Source: Flavobacteriales bacterium (GTDB lineage: Bacteria; Bacteroidota; Bacteroidia; CAIKAF01). Taken from it: a stretch of 64,000 nucleotides of DNA. A program made the translations under genes and the position numbers. Below are positions 17,457 through 26,987 of the stretch, piece after piece (the first letter of the stretch is position 1; every line of letters begins with the position of its first letter). The stretch spans positions 85,989-149,988 of the forward strand of contig JAOABX010000005.1 in NCBI GenBank assembly GCA_026418175.1, written 5' to 3'. The notes beneath the pieces were generated by a model. That model saw only the letters and a program-made list of their open reading frames with translations, had not been told where the DNA came from and searched no databases.

Positions 17457-18511
17457 TGAAGATAGAAGATGTATTAGAATTGGTTCGTCCAAATATTAAG
17501 CAACTTACTCCCTATTCATCTGCTAGGGATGAATACAAAGGCGAGGTCGGAATTTTTTTGGATGCCAATGAGAATTCCTTTGGATCACCGATAGATCCAT
17601 GTGTCAATCGTTATCCAGACCCCTTGCAAACTCAAGTTAAAAAAAAATTAGCAAGTATAAAAAACATTTATCCTGATCAAATTTTCTTGGGAAATGGCAG
17701 CGATGAATCCATCGATGTATTGCTGCGAACGTTTTGTAAGCCCGGGCAAGATGAAGTCATTATTCTTCCTCCAACCTACGGCATGTATGAAGTGGCTGCA
17801 AAAATTCATGAATTGCAAGTAAAAAAAATATTATTGGATGATACATTTCAACCGGATGTAACAGAGATATTAAATCAATTTAATTCAAATACCCGCATGA
17901 TCTTTTTTTGCAGCCCGAACAATCCAACGGGAAATTTGATGGATTATGATCGAATTAAAATTGTATTAGAAAAATTTAAAGGAATTGTAGTGGTAGATGA
18001 AGCTTATATAGATTATGCTAAATCTTCATCCTGGATTCAGGAATTAAAAAACTACCCTCATTTAGTAGTTTTACAAACCTTTTCTAAAGCCTGGGGATTA
18101 GCAGGTATTCGGGCAGGTATGGCTTTTGCACACCCACAAATCATTACTATTTTAAATAAAGTAAAAATGCCCTATAATGTAAGTTCAATTACTCAAAAAT
18201 ATTTGCTTGAGGCTATGAATAATCAAGCATTTGTTGAATTTGCCATTCAACAAACAATACAGGAAAAAACTCATCTAATTCAAAGATTGCAACAATTTAA
18301 ATCAGTAAAAACCATCTACCCATCGGATGCAAACTTTTTGTTGGTTAAAATGAATCAGGCTGATGAGGTATATCAACAATTAATTGAAAAGAAAATCATT
18401 ATCCGCAACCGTAGTCGAGTAGAAAAATGTAATAATTGCCTTCGTATTACCATTGGTAAGCCTCATGAAAATAAGGCATTGTTAGAAGCATTATCACAAA
18501 TAATAAACTAA
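17453..18511 (+). CDS. hisC: Histidinol-phosphate aminotransferase
   Basis: A class I/II PLP aminotransferase of 352 residues converting imidazole-acetol phosphate to histidinol phosphate. It shows FLDANENSFGS at the N-terminus, FLGNGSDESID (about 79), SPNNPTGN (about 154), VVDEAYIDYA (about 180), and the PLP lysine in TFSKAWGLAGIRAG (Lys212). The position in the his operon excludes other substrates. The start overlaps the hisD stop; MM at the start leaves one codon of ambiguity. Confidence 0.96.
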   Translation: MMKIEDVLELVRPNIKQLTPYSSARDEYKGEVGIFLDANENSFGSPIDPCVNRYPDPLQTQVKKKLASIKNIYPDQIFLGNGSDESIDVLLRTFCKPGQDEVIILPPTYGMYEVAAKIHELQVKKILLDDTFQPDVTEILNQFNSNTRMIFFCSPNNPTGNLMDYDRIKIVLEKFKGIVVVDEAYIDYAKSSSWIQELKNYPHLVVLQTFSKAWGLAGIRAGMAFAHPQIITILNKVKMPYNVSSITQKYLLEAMNNQAFVEFAIQQTIQEKTHLIQRLQQFKSVKTIYPSDANFLLVKMNQADEVYQQLIEKKIIIRNRSRVEKCNNCLRITIGKPHENKALLEALSQIIN

Positions 18512-18519
18512 AAAAAGCA

Positions 18520-19644
18520 ATGTATAGTATGAATAAACCACGCATATTATTCATTGATCGCGATGGAACATTAATCAAAGAACCACCAATCACTTTTCAG
18601 GTGGATCATTTCGATCAGTTGGAATTTTTACCCGGAGTGATTCGTCATTTGGGAAACATTGCACAATCAAGGCAATACCGATTGGTAATGGTAACTAACC
18701 AAGATGGACTTGGAACAGAAAATTATCCGGAAGAGCGTTTTTGGCCTATTCAACGACTCATCATTCGCATATTGGAAGCTGAAGGAATTCATTTTGATGA
18801 GGTACATATTGACCGTTCCTATCCACATGAAAATTTACCTACCCGAAAACCAGGAACAGGTATGTTAACTCATTTTTTAAATGGAGAGTATGATATAGAA
18901 AATTCATTTGTAATTGGAGATCGGTTAACAGATGTGATGTTGGCAAAAAATTTAGGTTGTAAATCTATTTTTATTCACAACTATGATAATCCACAACAAT
19001 CAGAAATACCAATCGACTTCATTGCCTTTCATTGGAAAGAAATTGAAGAGTATTTACTACACCCCCCGAGAATAGCTAGTGAACATCGAAAAACCAACGA
19101 AACAGAAATAAAGGTTGAAATAAATTTGGATGGAACCGGAAAATCATCTATCCACACCGGTATTGGATTTTTTGATCACATGTTGGAACAAATTGCCCGA
19201 CATGGTAAAATAGACATAATGATTCAAGCAAACGGCGATTTACATATTGATGAACACCATACCATTGAAGATACTGGAATTACATTAGGTAAAGCTTTTA
19301 CAAAAGCCATGGGAAATAAAATGGGGATGGAACGATATGGATTTATTTTACCCATGGATGATTGCTTGGCTCAAGTTGCGGTTGATTTTGGTGGTAGGCC
19401 CTGGATTGTTTGGAATGTTGATTTTAAACGCGAAAAAATTGGAGATATGCCCACCGAAATGATTTTTCACTTTTTCAAATCATTTAGTGATGCTGCAGCT
19501 TGTAATCTCAACATTCAGGCTGAAGGCCAAAATGAACACCATAAAGCAGAAAGTATTTTTAAAGCATTTGCAAAAGCCTGCCGCATGGCACTGAATCGAG
19601 ATACAAAATCCAAAGAACTCCCCACAACAAAAGGAATCGTATGA
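18520..19644 (+). CDS. hisB: Bifunctional histidinol-phosphatase / imidazoleglycerol-phosphate dehydratase
   Basis: A fused enzyme of 374 residues as in enterobacteria and most Bacteroidota. The N-terminal HAD phosphatase domain carries FIDRDGTLIKE (Asp13 and Asp15) and VIGDRLTDVMLA. The C-terminal dehydratase domain starts near residue 190 and has GFFDHMLEQIARHG, DEHHTIEDTGITLG and the second manganese site HHKAESIFKAFA. It performs steps six and eight of the pathway. The start may be ATG 18520 or ATG 18529. It overlaps the next gene by four bases. Confidence 0.96.
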   Translation: MYSMNKPRILFIDRDGTLIKEPPITFQVDHFDQLEFLPGVIRHLGNIAQSRQYRLVMVTNQDGLGTENYPEERFWPIQRLIIRILEAEGIHFDEVHIDRSYPHENLPTRKPGTGMLTHFLNGEYDIENSFVIGDRLTDVMLAKNLGCKSIFIHNYDNPQQSEIPIDFIAFHWKEIEEYLLHPPRIASEHRKTNETEIKVEINLDGTGKSSIHTGIGFFDHMLEQIARHGKIDIMIQANGDLHIDEHHTIEDTGITLGKAFTKAMGNKMGMERYGFILPMDDCLAQVAVDFGGRPWIVWNVDFKREKIGDMPTEMIFHFFKSFSDAAACNLNIQAEGQNEHHKAESIFKAFAKACRMALNRDTKSKELPTTKGIV

Positions 19645-20231
19645 GTAATACATTGGTAATGATTGATAATTACGATTCGTTTACCTACAATTTGGTACAT
19701 TATATTGAAATGTATTGGGATGGAGAATTGGCAGTCATGAAAAACGATGCTATAGATTGGGATGTATTAGAACAATGCTTTGGCATCATACTGTCTCCGG
19801 GTCCTGGATTACCCAATGAATCTGGCATGCTGATGAAAGCAATCAACCAATACTTTTATCAAAAACCTATATTAGGTGTTTGCTTAGGGCAGCAAGCATT
19901 AGCCGAAGCTACAGGAGCTCAATTAAAAAATTTATCAAATGTTTATCATGGTGTAGCAACACCAATTAAATTAATGAATATAAAACATCCTTTGTTTAAA
20001 GATTTACCTCCAACTATTTCAGTTGGTAGATACCATTCTTGGGTAATTGATCAATCTACATTAGGAAATATGTGGGAAATTTCTGCTATAGATGAGAATA
20101 ATGAAATTATGGCTATTCAACATAAAACTTATCCTGTATGCGCTGTACAATTTCATCCTGAATCAGTGCTAACACCAAATGGGAAAAAAATGATTGAAAA
20201 CTGGATTAATAGTTTATATAAACACCCATGA
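19641..20231 (+). CDS. TrpG/PabA-type glutamine amidotransferase inside the his operon
   Basis: A class I glutamine amidotransferase of 196 residues. The start TLVMIDNYDSFTYNLVHY is diagnostic of anthranilate/aminodeoxychorismate synthase component II, and the triad is complete: Cys81 in GVCLGQQ, His172 and Glu174 in FHPES. The oxyanion segment SPGPGLPNESG is present. It differs clearly from HisH, which follows it. It should supply ammonia from glutamine to a chorismate-using partner (TrpE or PabB), but no such partner is in the window. It overlaps hisB and hisH by four bases each, so it is firmly part of the operon. Whether it is TrpG or PabA cannot be decided by eye. Confidence 0.9.
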   Translation: MSNTLVMIDNYDSFTYNLVHYIEMYWDGELAVMKNDAIDWDVLEQCFGIILSPGPGLPNESGMLMKAINQYFYQKPILGVCLGQQALAEATGAQLKNLSNVYHGVATPIKLMNIKHPLFKDLPPTISVGRYHSWVIDQSTLGNMWEISAIDENNEIMAIQHKTYPVCAVQFHPESVLTPNGKKMIENWINSLYKHP

Positions 20232-20812
20232 AAACTGTCATTATTCAATATAACGCCGGGAATATCACTTCTGTGAAAATTGCTTTAGAAAGACTTGGTG
20301 TTTCCTATACCTTGAGCAATGAAGCAGAAATTATACAACAAGCCGATCGGGTCATATTTCCCGGTGTGGGGGAAGCCTCTTCAGCGATGAAGTATTTACA
20401 AGAGCGCAATTTAGATCTGGTGATTCGTTCGCTCAAACAACCGGTATTGGGAATTTGCTTAGGGATGCAATTGCTATGCCGTTATTCAGAAGAGGGGAAC
20501 ACCCAATGCCTAGGTATCATTCCAACCGATGTAAAAAAATTTAATAATCAACTTAAAGTACCTCAAATCGGTTGGAATACGATCAATACTTTAAATGATT
20601 CAATATTTAATAATATCCCAGAAAATGCTTTTGTATATTATGTTCATGGATATTATGTTCAGAAAAATGATTATACCATTGCAACAACCACGTATGGCTT
20701 AGATTATTCAGCAGCCATTCGTAAAGAAAAGTTTTGGGGGGTACAATTTCATCCTGAAAAATCAGCACAAATCGGAGAACAAATTCTAAAAAACTTTTTA
20801 TCCTTTTCATAA
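20228..20812 (+). CDS. hisH: Imidazole glycerol phosphate synthase, glutaminase subunit
   Basis: The glutaminase partner of HisF, 194 residues. The catalytic triad is Cys77 in GICLGMQ, His175 and Glu177 in FHPEKS. QYNAGNITSVKIALERLG at the N-terminus and PGVGEASSAM are typical. It forms a tunnelled complex with HisF, encoded two genes downstream. It overlaps the upstream amidotransferase by four bases and hisA by one base. Confidence 0.96.
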   Translation: MKTVIIQYNAGNITSVKIALERLGVSYTLSNEAEIIQQADRVIFPGVGEASSAMKYLQERNLDLVIRSLKQPVLGICLGMQLLCRYSEEGNTQCLGIIPTDVKKFNNQLKVPQIGWNTINTLNDSIFNNIPENAFVYYVHGYYVQKNDYTIATTTYGLDYSAAIRKEKFWGVQFHPEKSAQIGEQILKNFLSFS

Positions 20813-21549
20813 TGGAAATAATACCTGCAATTGATATTATAGATGGAGCTTGCGTTCGTTTAACACAAGGCAATTACCATGAAAAAACTATTTATGCTTC
20901 AAATCCTTTAGAAGTTGCCAAACAAATGGAAGATCATGGAGTAAAATCGTTGCACTTAGTAGATTTAGATGGAGCCAAAAAAGGAAAAATCATACATTTA
21001 AAAGTATTAGAAATCATTGCCAAAAACACCTTATTAAAAATTGATTTTGGAGGAGGTGTAAAAACAGTTGAAGATGCCAAAAACATAATAGAAGCTGGGG
21101 CTCATTGGGTAACCATCGGTAGCTTAGCTGTAAAACAACCAGAAACCATGATGAAAATAATTAATGCAATAAGCACTGAAAAAATAATGTTGGGAGCGGA
21201 TGTAAAAAATGAATATTTGCAAATTCACGGATGGCTTGAAAATACAGATATAACGGTTTACCAATTCATAGAAAAATATAAAAATCTTGGTATTCAACGT
21301 TTTTTTTGTACAGACATTTCAAAAGACGGAATGCTGGAAGGCCCTGCTATTGATTTATATCGAAAGATATTAAAACAATTCCCCGAAATTTATTTCATAG
21401 CGAGTGGAGGAGTAACATCCCTTAACGATTTGCAAAACTTAAAATCCATTGGTTGCAAAGCAGCGATTGTAGGAAAAGCCATCTATGAAGGTCACATTCG
21501 CTTATCTGAAATTCAAACCTGGAATCAACAAAATAAAAGCACATGTTAG
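20812..21549 (+). CDS. hisA: Phosphoribosylformimino-AICAR-phosphate isomerase (ProFAR isomerase)
   Basis: A (beta/alpha)8 barrel of 245 residues that isomerises ProFAR to PRFAR. It begins [20 protein letters not shown], with the catalytic Asp in AIDI, and has phosphate-binding [22 protein letters not shown] and the C-terminal [13 protein letters not shown]. The end overlaps hisF by seven bases. Confidence 0.96.
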   Translation: MEIIPAIDIIDGACVRLTQGNYHEKTIYASNPLEVAKQMEDHGVKSLHLVDLDGAKKGKIIHLKVLEIIAKNTLLKIDFGGGVKTVEDAKNIIEAGAHWVTIGSLAVKQPETMMKIINAISTEKIMLGADVKNEYLQIHGWLENTDITVYQFIEKYKNLGIQRFFCTDISKDGMLEGPAIDLYRKILKQFPEIYFIASGGVTSLNDLQNLKSIGCKAAIVGKAIYEGHIRLSEIQTWNQQNKSTC

Positions 21550-22301
21550 CAAAACGAGTCATTCCATGTTTAGACATTAAAGACGGTCGTACAGTAAAGG
21601 GAACCAATTTTGTAAATCTTCAGGATGCCGGTAATCCGGTAGAATTAGCCATTCGTTATGTACATGAACAAGCTGATGAATTAGTTTTTCTGGATATTAC
21701 AGCTACACACGAAAACCGAAGTACTCTGTATCAATTGGTGCATGAAGTAGCTTCGTGTGTAAACATTCCTTTTACTGTAGGGGGTGGTGTTCGCAGCATT
21801 GACGATGTAAACATGTTATTAAAACAAGGTGCAGATAAAATTTCCATCAACTCAGCAGCTGTCAGAAATCCTACCTTAATTACAACATTAGCAAAAGAAT
21901 TTGGCAGCCAATGTATTGTTTTGGCTGTTGATGTTAAAGAAGCCATCCCGGGAAATTGGTTCGTATATTTAAACGGAGGCCGCATAGCCACTGAAATAGA
22001 TGCTATTTCATGGATTCAAGAAGCTGTTGATCGTGGTGCCGGTGAAATCTTATTAACTTCCATGGATCATGATGGAACCAAAAACGGATTTGCAATAGAA
22101 CTAACCCGTAAAATATCTGAATCTGTTACTGTACCGGTAATTGCGTCAGGCGGAGCAGGTAATATGAAACATTTTGAAGAAGTTTTTAAAATTGGAAAAG
22201 CTGACGCAGCATTGGCTGCCAGCGTTTTCCATTTTCAGGAAATAACAATTCCTGAGCTGAAACACTATTTATCCAAACATCAAATACCCGTTAGAATATG
22301 A
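21543..22301 (+). CDS. hisF: Imidazole glycerol phosphate synthase, cyclase subunit
   Basis: The cyclase barrel, 252 residues. It begins [20 protein letters not shown] and includes [12 protein letters not shown], the catalytic AVDVKEA region and [14 protein letters not shown] with [13 protein letters not shown] at the phosphate site. It uses ammonia from HisH to form imidazole glycerol phosphate and AICAR. It overlaps hisA and hisIE. Confidence 0.97.
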   Translation: MLAKRVIPCLDIKDGRTVKGTNFVNLQDAGNPVELAIRYVHEQADELVFLDITATHENRSTLYQLVHEVASCVNIPFTVGGGVRSIDDVNMLLKQGADKISINSAAVRNPTLITTLAKEFGSQCIVLAVDVKEAIPGNWFVYLNGGRIATEIDAISWIQEAVDRGAGEILLTSMDHDGTKNGFAIELTRKISESVTVPVIASGGAGNMKHFEEVFKIGKADAALAASVFHFQEITIPELKHYLSKHQIPVRI

Positions 22302-22897
22302 AACCTAATTTTACCAAATATCCCGATGGATTAGTACCTGTGATTATTCAAGATGCCAATACCCGAGCCGTACTTATGCTGGGCTATATGAATGATGTAG
22401 CTTGGGAAAAAACCCAAAATGAAGATGTTATTACTTTTTACAGCCGAAGCAAGCAACGATTATGGACCAAAGGCGAAACATCCGGAAATTATTTAATTAA
22501 AAAACAAATTTTACTCGATTGTGATCATGATTGCATTTTAATTCTTGCTGAACCGCAAGGAGCGGTTTGCCATACCGGTTCTGATACATGCTTTGGTGAA
22601 AGTAATTGTGGAAATTTTCTAAAACAATTGGAAAAAATTATTGAAGATCGAAAACTACAAAGAGATTCCAACTCATATACCGCCACTCTTTATGCTAAAG
22701 GAACCTCTAAAATAGCACAAAAAGTAGGTGAAGAAGCGGTTGAATTGATTATTGAAGCCATGCAAAGTAATGATGAGCAATTTCTGAATGAAGCAGCCGA
22801 TTTACTCTTTCATTACCTGGTACTACTTCATCAGCGTAATAAGAATTTGGAAGATGTAATCAAAATACTTCATTACAGGCATTCAAAAACAAAATAA
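22298..22897 (+). CDS. hisI: Bifunctional phosphoribosyl-AMP cyclohydrolase / phosphoribosyl-ATP pyrophosphatase
   Basis: The fused HisIE enzyme, 199 residues. The cyclohydrolase part has [33 protein letters not shown] and the zinc-binding CDHDCILI with CHTGSDTCF. The pyrophosphatase part from about residue 112 has [20 protein letters not shown] and the acidic ELIIEAM and [11 protein letters not shown] helices. It is the last gene of the operon. No hairpin terminator is visible after it. Confidence 0.96.
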   Translation: MKPNFTKYPDGLVPVIIQDANTRAVLMLGYMNDVAWEKTQNEDVITFYSRSKQRLWTKGETSGNYLIKKQILLDCDHDCILILAEPQGAVCHTGSDTCFGESNCGNFLKQLEKIIEDRKLQRDSNSYTATLYAKGTSKIAQKVGEEAVELIIEAMQSNDEQFLNEAADLLFHYLVLLHQRNKNLEDVIKILHYRHSKTK

Positions 22898-22962
22898 TAT
22901 TATCTACAGATTTTTTAATTATTATGACCGCAGAATTATATTTTTACAATTTGTTTTAAAAC

Positions 22963-24432
22963 ATGAAAAAATTTCAGTTACTCATCATTTGCCTGTCAAT
23001 TCATTTTTTCACATTTGCATTGCTCCATGCTCAAGATTGGCTAGGCTATCATACTAGCACCTATGCCGGAATTCAAGGCATTCATGTAAACCCGGCATTG
23101 ATTACCGGCTCTAATTACAAGAAATTTGATATAAGTATTGTAGCTGCTCATGCCAACTTGTCGAATGATTTTTTATATTTTGATGCGGCAACGATTACTA
23201 ATCCAAACATATTTTCTCGATCAGACTTTTTTGATACGTACGTAAGGCAAAACCTGAATGGAGCTACTAAAAACGCCATGTTGAATGCAAATATCCAAGG
23301 GCCGGCGTTTTTATATCAATTCACTCCCTATGATGCCATTGGATTTTCACCCAGAGTACGTGCTTTTGCAAATATAGACCGATGGGATGAAAACTTTGCT
23401 AAATTAGTAGTTGAAGAATTGAATTATCCACCCAATTGGAATAATCAGATATCCCGACAGTTTATGAGTGCTACCGCCCAAGCATGGGTTGAGTATGGCA
23501 TCACTTACGGCAGAATCATTTATGCAGATGAAAAACATACCATCAAAGGAGGAATTACTGCCAAACTATTACAAGGGCTAGGAGCCGGTTACCTAACATT
23601 TACTGATTATTCATACAATTTCTATAATGACCAGGTAATGGGTATTTATGATACATATGCCAGTTTTGGTATGAGTCAAAATGTGCAGGACCAAGAATTC
23701 AGGTTTGGGTTTGAAGGAGGGCCTGGCTTTGGTATGGACATAGGTTTTACCTATGAGTTTAAACCAAATAGCATTTATGGTAAAACTGGGTTGATTCGAC
23801 CAAGAAAAAGCTCCTATGGAAGAGAAACAGGAATTTGGGCCAAAGATGAAACACGCTATAAGTTTAAGGTAGGCATTTCATTTAATGACATTGGCGGTTT
23901 AATGTATGCTAAATCAACCAACAGCCGGGATTTTTATGCAAATGTAGATAGCCTCCCATTATCTGTTTTTGATAATGTGAACGGGCCGGCTTCATTAGCT
24001 CAAACCCTCCAGGCTGTATTTGTGCAATCTAATAATCATTCCAACTTTTTCATTGATTTACCTACGCATCTTCATCTGTTTTTTGACTATCGAATTGACA
24101 AAGGATTTGCAGTTCATACCTCATTGATGCTACCATTTAATCACGGTATTTTTGACCATCATAAAAATCATTACATTTATCAATTGGCCGTTACTCCACG
24201 TTGGGAATCAAAGTGGTTTGGCATTTATCTGCCGTTATCATTTAATGAATATCTGCTTTATAATTTAGGAATATCTTTTCGTTTAGGACCTTTGGTGATT
24301 GGAACTGGAGATATATTAGGCACATTAATGAAGCGTGAATATGCCAGTTTGGATGTACATATGGGATTACGCTTAATCTTCCCCAAAAAAACTAAAAAAG
24401 TTAACCGTTCTAAATGTCCAACTTATCTTTGA
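22963..24432 (+). CDS. DUF5723 family outer-membrane protein
   Basis: An exported protein of 489 residues with a signal peptide ending ALLHAQ. The beginning, DWLGYHTSTYAGIQGIHVNP, is characteristic of DUF5723 proteins of Bacteroidota, and the remainder alternates hydrophobic and polar residues as expected for an outer-membrane beta-barrel. Function unknown. It starts 65 bases after hisIE, but nothing ties it to histidine synthesis. Confidence 0.8.
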   Translation: MKKFQLLIICLSIHFFTFALLHAQDWLGYHTSTYAGIQGIHVNPALITGSNYKKFDISIVAAHANLSNDFLYFDAATITNPNIFSRSDFFDTYVRQNLNGATKNAMLNANIQGPAFLYQFTPYDAIGFSPRVRAFANIDRWDENFAKLVVEELNYPPNWNNQISRQFMSATAQAWVEYGITYGRIIYADEKHTIKGGITAKLLQGLGAGYLTFTDYSYNFYNDQVMGIYDTYASFGMSQNVQDQEFRFGFEGGPGFGMDIGFTYEFKPNSIYGKTGLIRPRKSSYGRETGIWAKDETRYKFKVGISFNDIGGLMYAKSTNSRDFYANVDSLPLSVFDNVNGPASLAQTLQAVFVQSNNHSNFFIDLPTHLHLFFDYRIDKGFAVHTSLMLPFNHGIFDHHKNHYIYQLAVTPRWESKWFGIYLPLSFNEYLLYNLGISFRLGPLVIGTGDILGTLMKREYASLDVHMGLRLIFPKKTKKVNRSKCPTYL

Positions 24433-24460
24433 TATGTTAATCTATTTTTTTTGATTTTAG

Positions 24461-24490
24461 TTGGTGATTTCACCTTTTCCTCTACTTTTG
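24461..24490 (+). promoter_or_regulatory. Promoter of nhaD
   Basis: TTG at 24461-24463, a 19-base spacer, and TACTTTTG at 24483-24490 fit the Bacteroidota consensus exactly. The element ends 19 bases before the nhaD ATG at 24510, so the untranslated leader is about 14 bases. Confidence 0.6.
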
Positions 24491-24509
24491 AAATCCAAAT
24501 TATATCTCC

Positions 24510-25898
24510 ATGATTACGATTATTATTGTATTATTTGTTTTAGGCTATTTAGCCATTGCGTTGGAACATCCCCTGAAAATAAACAAAACAGCACCTGCTC
24601 TATTAACAGGAGTATTAGTTTGGACAGTGTTTGCTGTATTCAGTCCCACTGAAGGTATTCTTCAATCAGAAGGTTTTTTACGATTTGTTCGTAATTTACA
24701 AATAGAAAACCCTACACAATTTGCCAAATTAGATGAACATGGATTATATCTGCATTTTGTTGGTCATGAATTGAATCATCATCTAGGAAAAATTGCTGAA
24801 ATTTTATTCTTCCTTTTAGGTGCGATGACAATTGTTGAACTTATTGATGCCCACCAAGGATTTAAAGTAATCACCAATAGAATTACTACTACCGATACAA
24901 GAAAATTATTATGGATATTATCATTCATTACATTTTTCATGTCTGCTGCATTAGATAATTTAACTACAGCTATTGTAATGGTATCTCTGCTTCGCCGATT
25001 GATACATAATGCAGAACAGCGGAAATTTTTTGCCGGTGTCGTAATTATTGCAGCGAACGCTGGTGGTGCATGGAGTCCTATTGGTGATGTAACCACTACC
25101 ATGTTATGGATTGGTGGACAAATTACAGCGGCAAACATAATCATCACTTTAATTATTCCCAGTTTAATTTGCTTAGCTGTGCCATTGCTTTTCCTCACTT
25201 TTCGACTAAAAGGAAAAGTAACCCGTGCAGCCTACGATTATGAAGGCCAAAAAGAAGTGGAAAAAATAAAGGGGAGCCGTACAATGTTTGTCGTTGGCTT
25301 AGGTGCATTATTGTTTGTACCGGTTTTCAAGACTATTACACATCTACCTCCTTATTTAGGAATGTTACTCGGATTAGGAGTTGTTTGGATTGTATCTGAG
25401 CTTATTCACATTGATGAGGAAGAAGAACAGAAAAAAAGCTACACTGCCATTCATGCATTAAGTAAAATTGATACATCGAGCGTATTATTCTTCCTTGGAA
25501 TTTTGATAGCCATTGGAGCTTTAGAATCAACCCATGTATTAAACAGACTTGCGGAAGCAATGGATAAAACCATTGGTAATTTAGATATCATTGCCATTTC
25601 TATCGGTTTACTTTCTGCAATAGTAGACAATGTGCCGTTAGTAGCCGCTGCGCAAGGAATGTATGATATAGCCACATATCATACTGATCATAAAATTTGG
25701 GAATTTATTGCCTATACTGCCGGGACAGGAGGTAGTGTACTCATAATTGGTTCTGCAGCAGGAGTTGCCGTAATGGGAATGGAAAAGATTGACTTTTTTT
25801 GGTATATTAAACGGATTAGTTTATTAGCCTTGCTCGGATATTTTGCCGGTGCTGTTGCTTACATGCTAATACATCCAATCTTTGCAGTCTCTCACTAA
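24510..25898 (+). CDS. nhaD: Sodium/proton antiporter NhaD
   Basis: An inner-membrane ion transporter-superfamily protein with about 12 helices, 462 residues. The run LAIALEHPLKINKTAPALL at residue 14 and FFLLGAMTIVELIDAHQGF are typical of NhaD, as are FFMSAALDNLTTAIVM (buried Asp-Asn) and GAWSPIGDVTTTMLWI. A second half repeat shows SAIVDNVPLVAAAQGMY. It exchanges Na+ or Li+ for protons and supports pH and salt homeostasis. It is followed by a convergent gene after only six bases. Confidence 0.93.
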   Translation: MITIIIVLFVLGYLAIALEHPLKINKTAPALLTGVLVWTVFAVFSPTEGILQSEGFLRFVRNLQIENPTQFAKLDEHGLYLHFVGHELNHHLGKIAEILFFLLGAMTIVELIDAHQGFKVITNRITTTDTRKLLWILSFITFFMSAALDNLTTAIVMVSLLRRLIHNAEQRKFFAGVVIIAANAGGAWSPIGDVTTTMLWIGGQITAANIIITLIIPSLICLAVPLLFLTFRLKGKVTRAAYDYEGQKEVEKIKGSRTMFVVGLGALLFVPVFKTITHLPPYLGMLLGLGVVWIVSELIHIDEEEEQKKSYTAIHALSKIDTSSVLFFLGILIAIGALESTHVLNRLAEAMDKTIGNLDIIAISIGLLSAIVDNVPLVAAAQGMYDIATYHTDHKIWEFIAYTAGTGGSVLIIGSAAGVAVMGMEKIDFFWYIKRISLLALLGYFAGAVAYMLIHPIFAVSH

Positions 25899-25904
25899 TT
25901 TCTA

Positions 25905-26831
25905 TCAAAGCTTCTGCATAAGGTATTGATACATGTTCAGCATAGATTCAATATCTTTCTTATGTACTTTTTCATTGGGTGAATGCACTTGTTCTTCAGG
26001 TGCTCCAATAAAGCACCAATCTACCGGATAAGGGCTTTGCTGTATATATCCACCATCGCTACTACCGGCACTTTCTACTTCCAACTGAAATAATATGCCT
26101 GATTCTAAAGCCAGATTGATTATTTTATTAAGGTAACTTCTTCGAGGTATTCCTCGGTCACGCATGGAAATAACAACTCCATTTCCAGGCTGTACCCCTT
26201 CTGTTGCCCAGGTTATATCACAAATTAGAGCTTGTGTTACATTTAATTGCTCTACCATGTAACGCGTTAAAAAACCTACACTGCCTCCTCCATGTTCTTC
26301 ATACGTGCTAAAAACCAATAATCCATGCTCTAATGTTTCAGCCAGTTTTAATGCTATCCAAACACCTAGCCGATTATCCATATAACAACATTGAACAAAA
26401 TCATCTGTTTCGTGCCAGTGAGGTTTAAAAATTAATTCTGTTCCCCGCTCAATCTCACGATGATATTGAGCCCGAACTTTACCATTTTCAATATCATTAT
26501 GAATGATGCATTTTATTTCACCCATCGAATCATTACCAATCAACTCAATGCCATCATCTGTAACCGGACCGCCTATCCGTATCAATTCATTATTGTACCC
26601 TACGGTAAACCCAATTGAATCCATATGGGCAAATACAGCTGTTCGTGGATTCCCAAATTTTAGTATCAAACAATCCTGAAATGCCTTACCGGAAATTATT
26701 TCAGGCTGTACTTTCCATTGAGAAGAATGCTGGTAAACATAATCAGTAATAAACTCTTTCATGGGGGCTTCATTGCCCGAGGGTGCCTTTATCTGACATA
26801 ATTGCTTAAGAAGAGAATATTTCGTACTCAT
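25905..26831 (-). CDS. M42 family metallopeptidase (glutamyl aminopeptidase-like)
   Basis: A cytosolic di-zinc aminopeptidase related to CelM/FrvX/TET peptidases, 308 residues. The ligands are visible: His69 (FAHMD), bridging Asp152 (CCYMDNRLG), Glu178 as general base and Glu179 (STYEEHGG), Asp205 (ICDITWA) and His283 (QVHSPNE). The family forms dodecameric shells that trim peptides. It has its own promoter element just upstream and converges with nhaD. Confidence 0.88.
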   Translation of the reverse strand: MSTKYSLLKQLCQIKAPSGNEAPMKEFITDYVYQHSSQWKVQPEIISGKAFQDCLILKFGNPRTAVFAHMDSIGFTVGYNNELIRIGGPVTDDGIELIGNDSMGEIKCIIHNDIENGKVRAQYHREIERGTELIFKPHWHETDDFVQCCYMDNRLGVWIALKLAETLEHGLLVFSTYEEHGGGSVGFLTRYMVEQLNVTQALICDITWATEGVQPGNGVVISMRDRGIPRRSYLNKIINLALESGILFQLEVESAGSSDGGYIQQSPYPVDWCFIGAPEEQVHSPNEKVHKKDIESMLNMYQYLMQKL

Positions 26832-26835
26832 TAGC

Positions 26836-26843
26836 CAAAGATA
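26836..26843 (-). promoter_or_regulatory. -7 promoter element of the M42 peptidase gene
   Basis: On the minus strand TATCTTTG, an exact TAnnTTTG, ends four bases before the ATG at 26831. No TTG lies at the usual -33 distance. The predicted transcript start coincides with the start codon. Confidence 0.45.
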
Positions 26844-26968
26844 CCAAAGCGTTTAAATACGAACGATGATTCTTAATTCTTATACTTATAATTTCCAAGT
26901 AAATAAAAACGTTTTCATGTTAATTATGAAAAAGAAGGCATGTAACTTTCAACAATACTATTTAACTT

Positions 26969-26976
26969 TATGTTTG
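26969..26976 (+). promoter_or_regulatory. -7 promoter element upstream of the 26988 gene
   Basis: TATGTTTG matches TAnnTTTG and ends 11 bases before ATG 26988. It lies at the upstream alternative start (26970), which argues for the shorter protein. The -33 TTG is not exact (TTT). Confidence 0.4.
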
Positions 26977-26987
26977 TTTTTTGTAAG

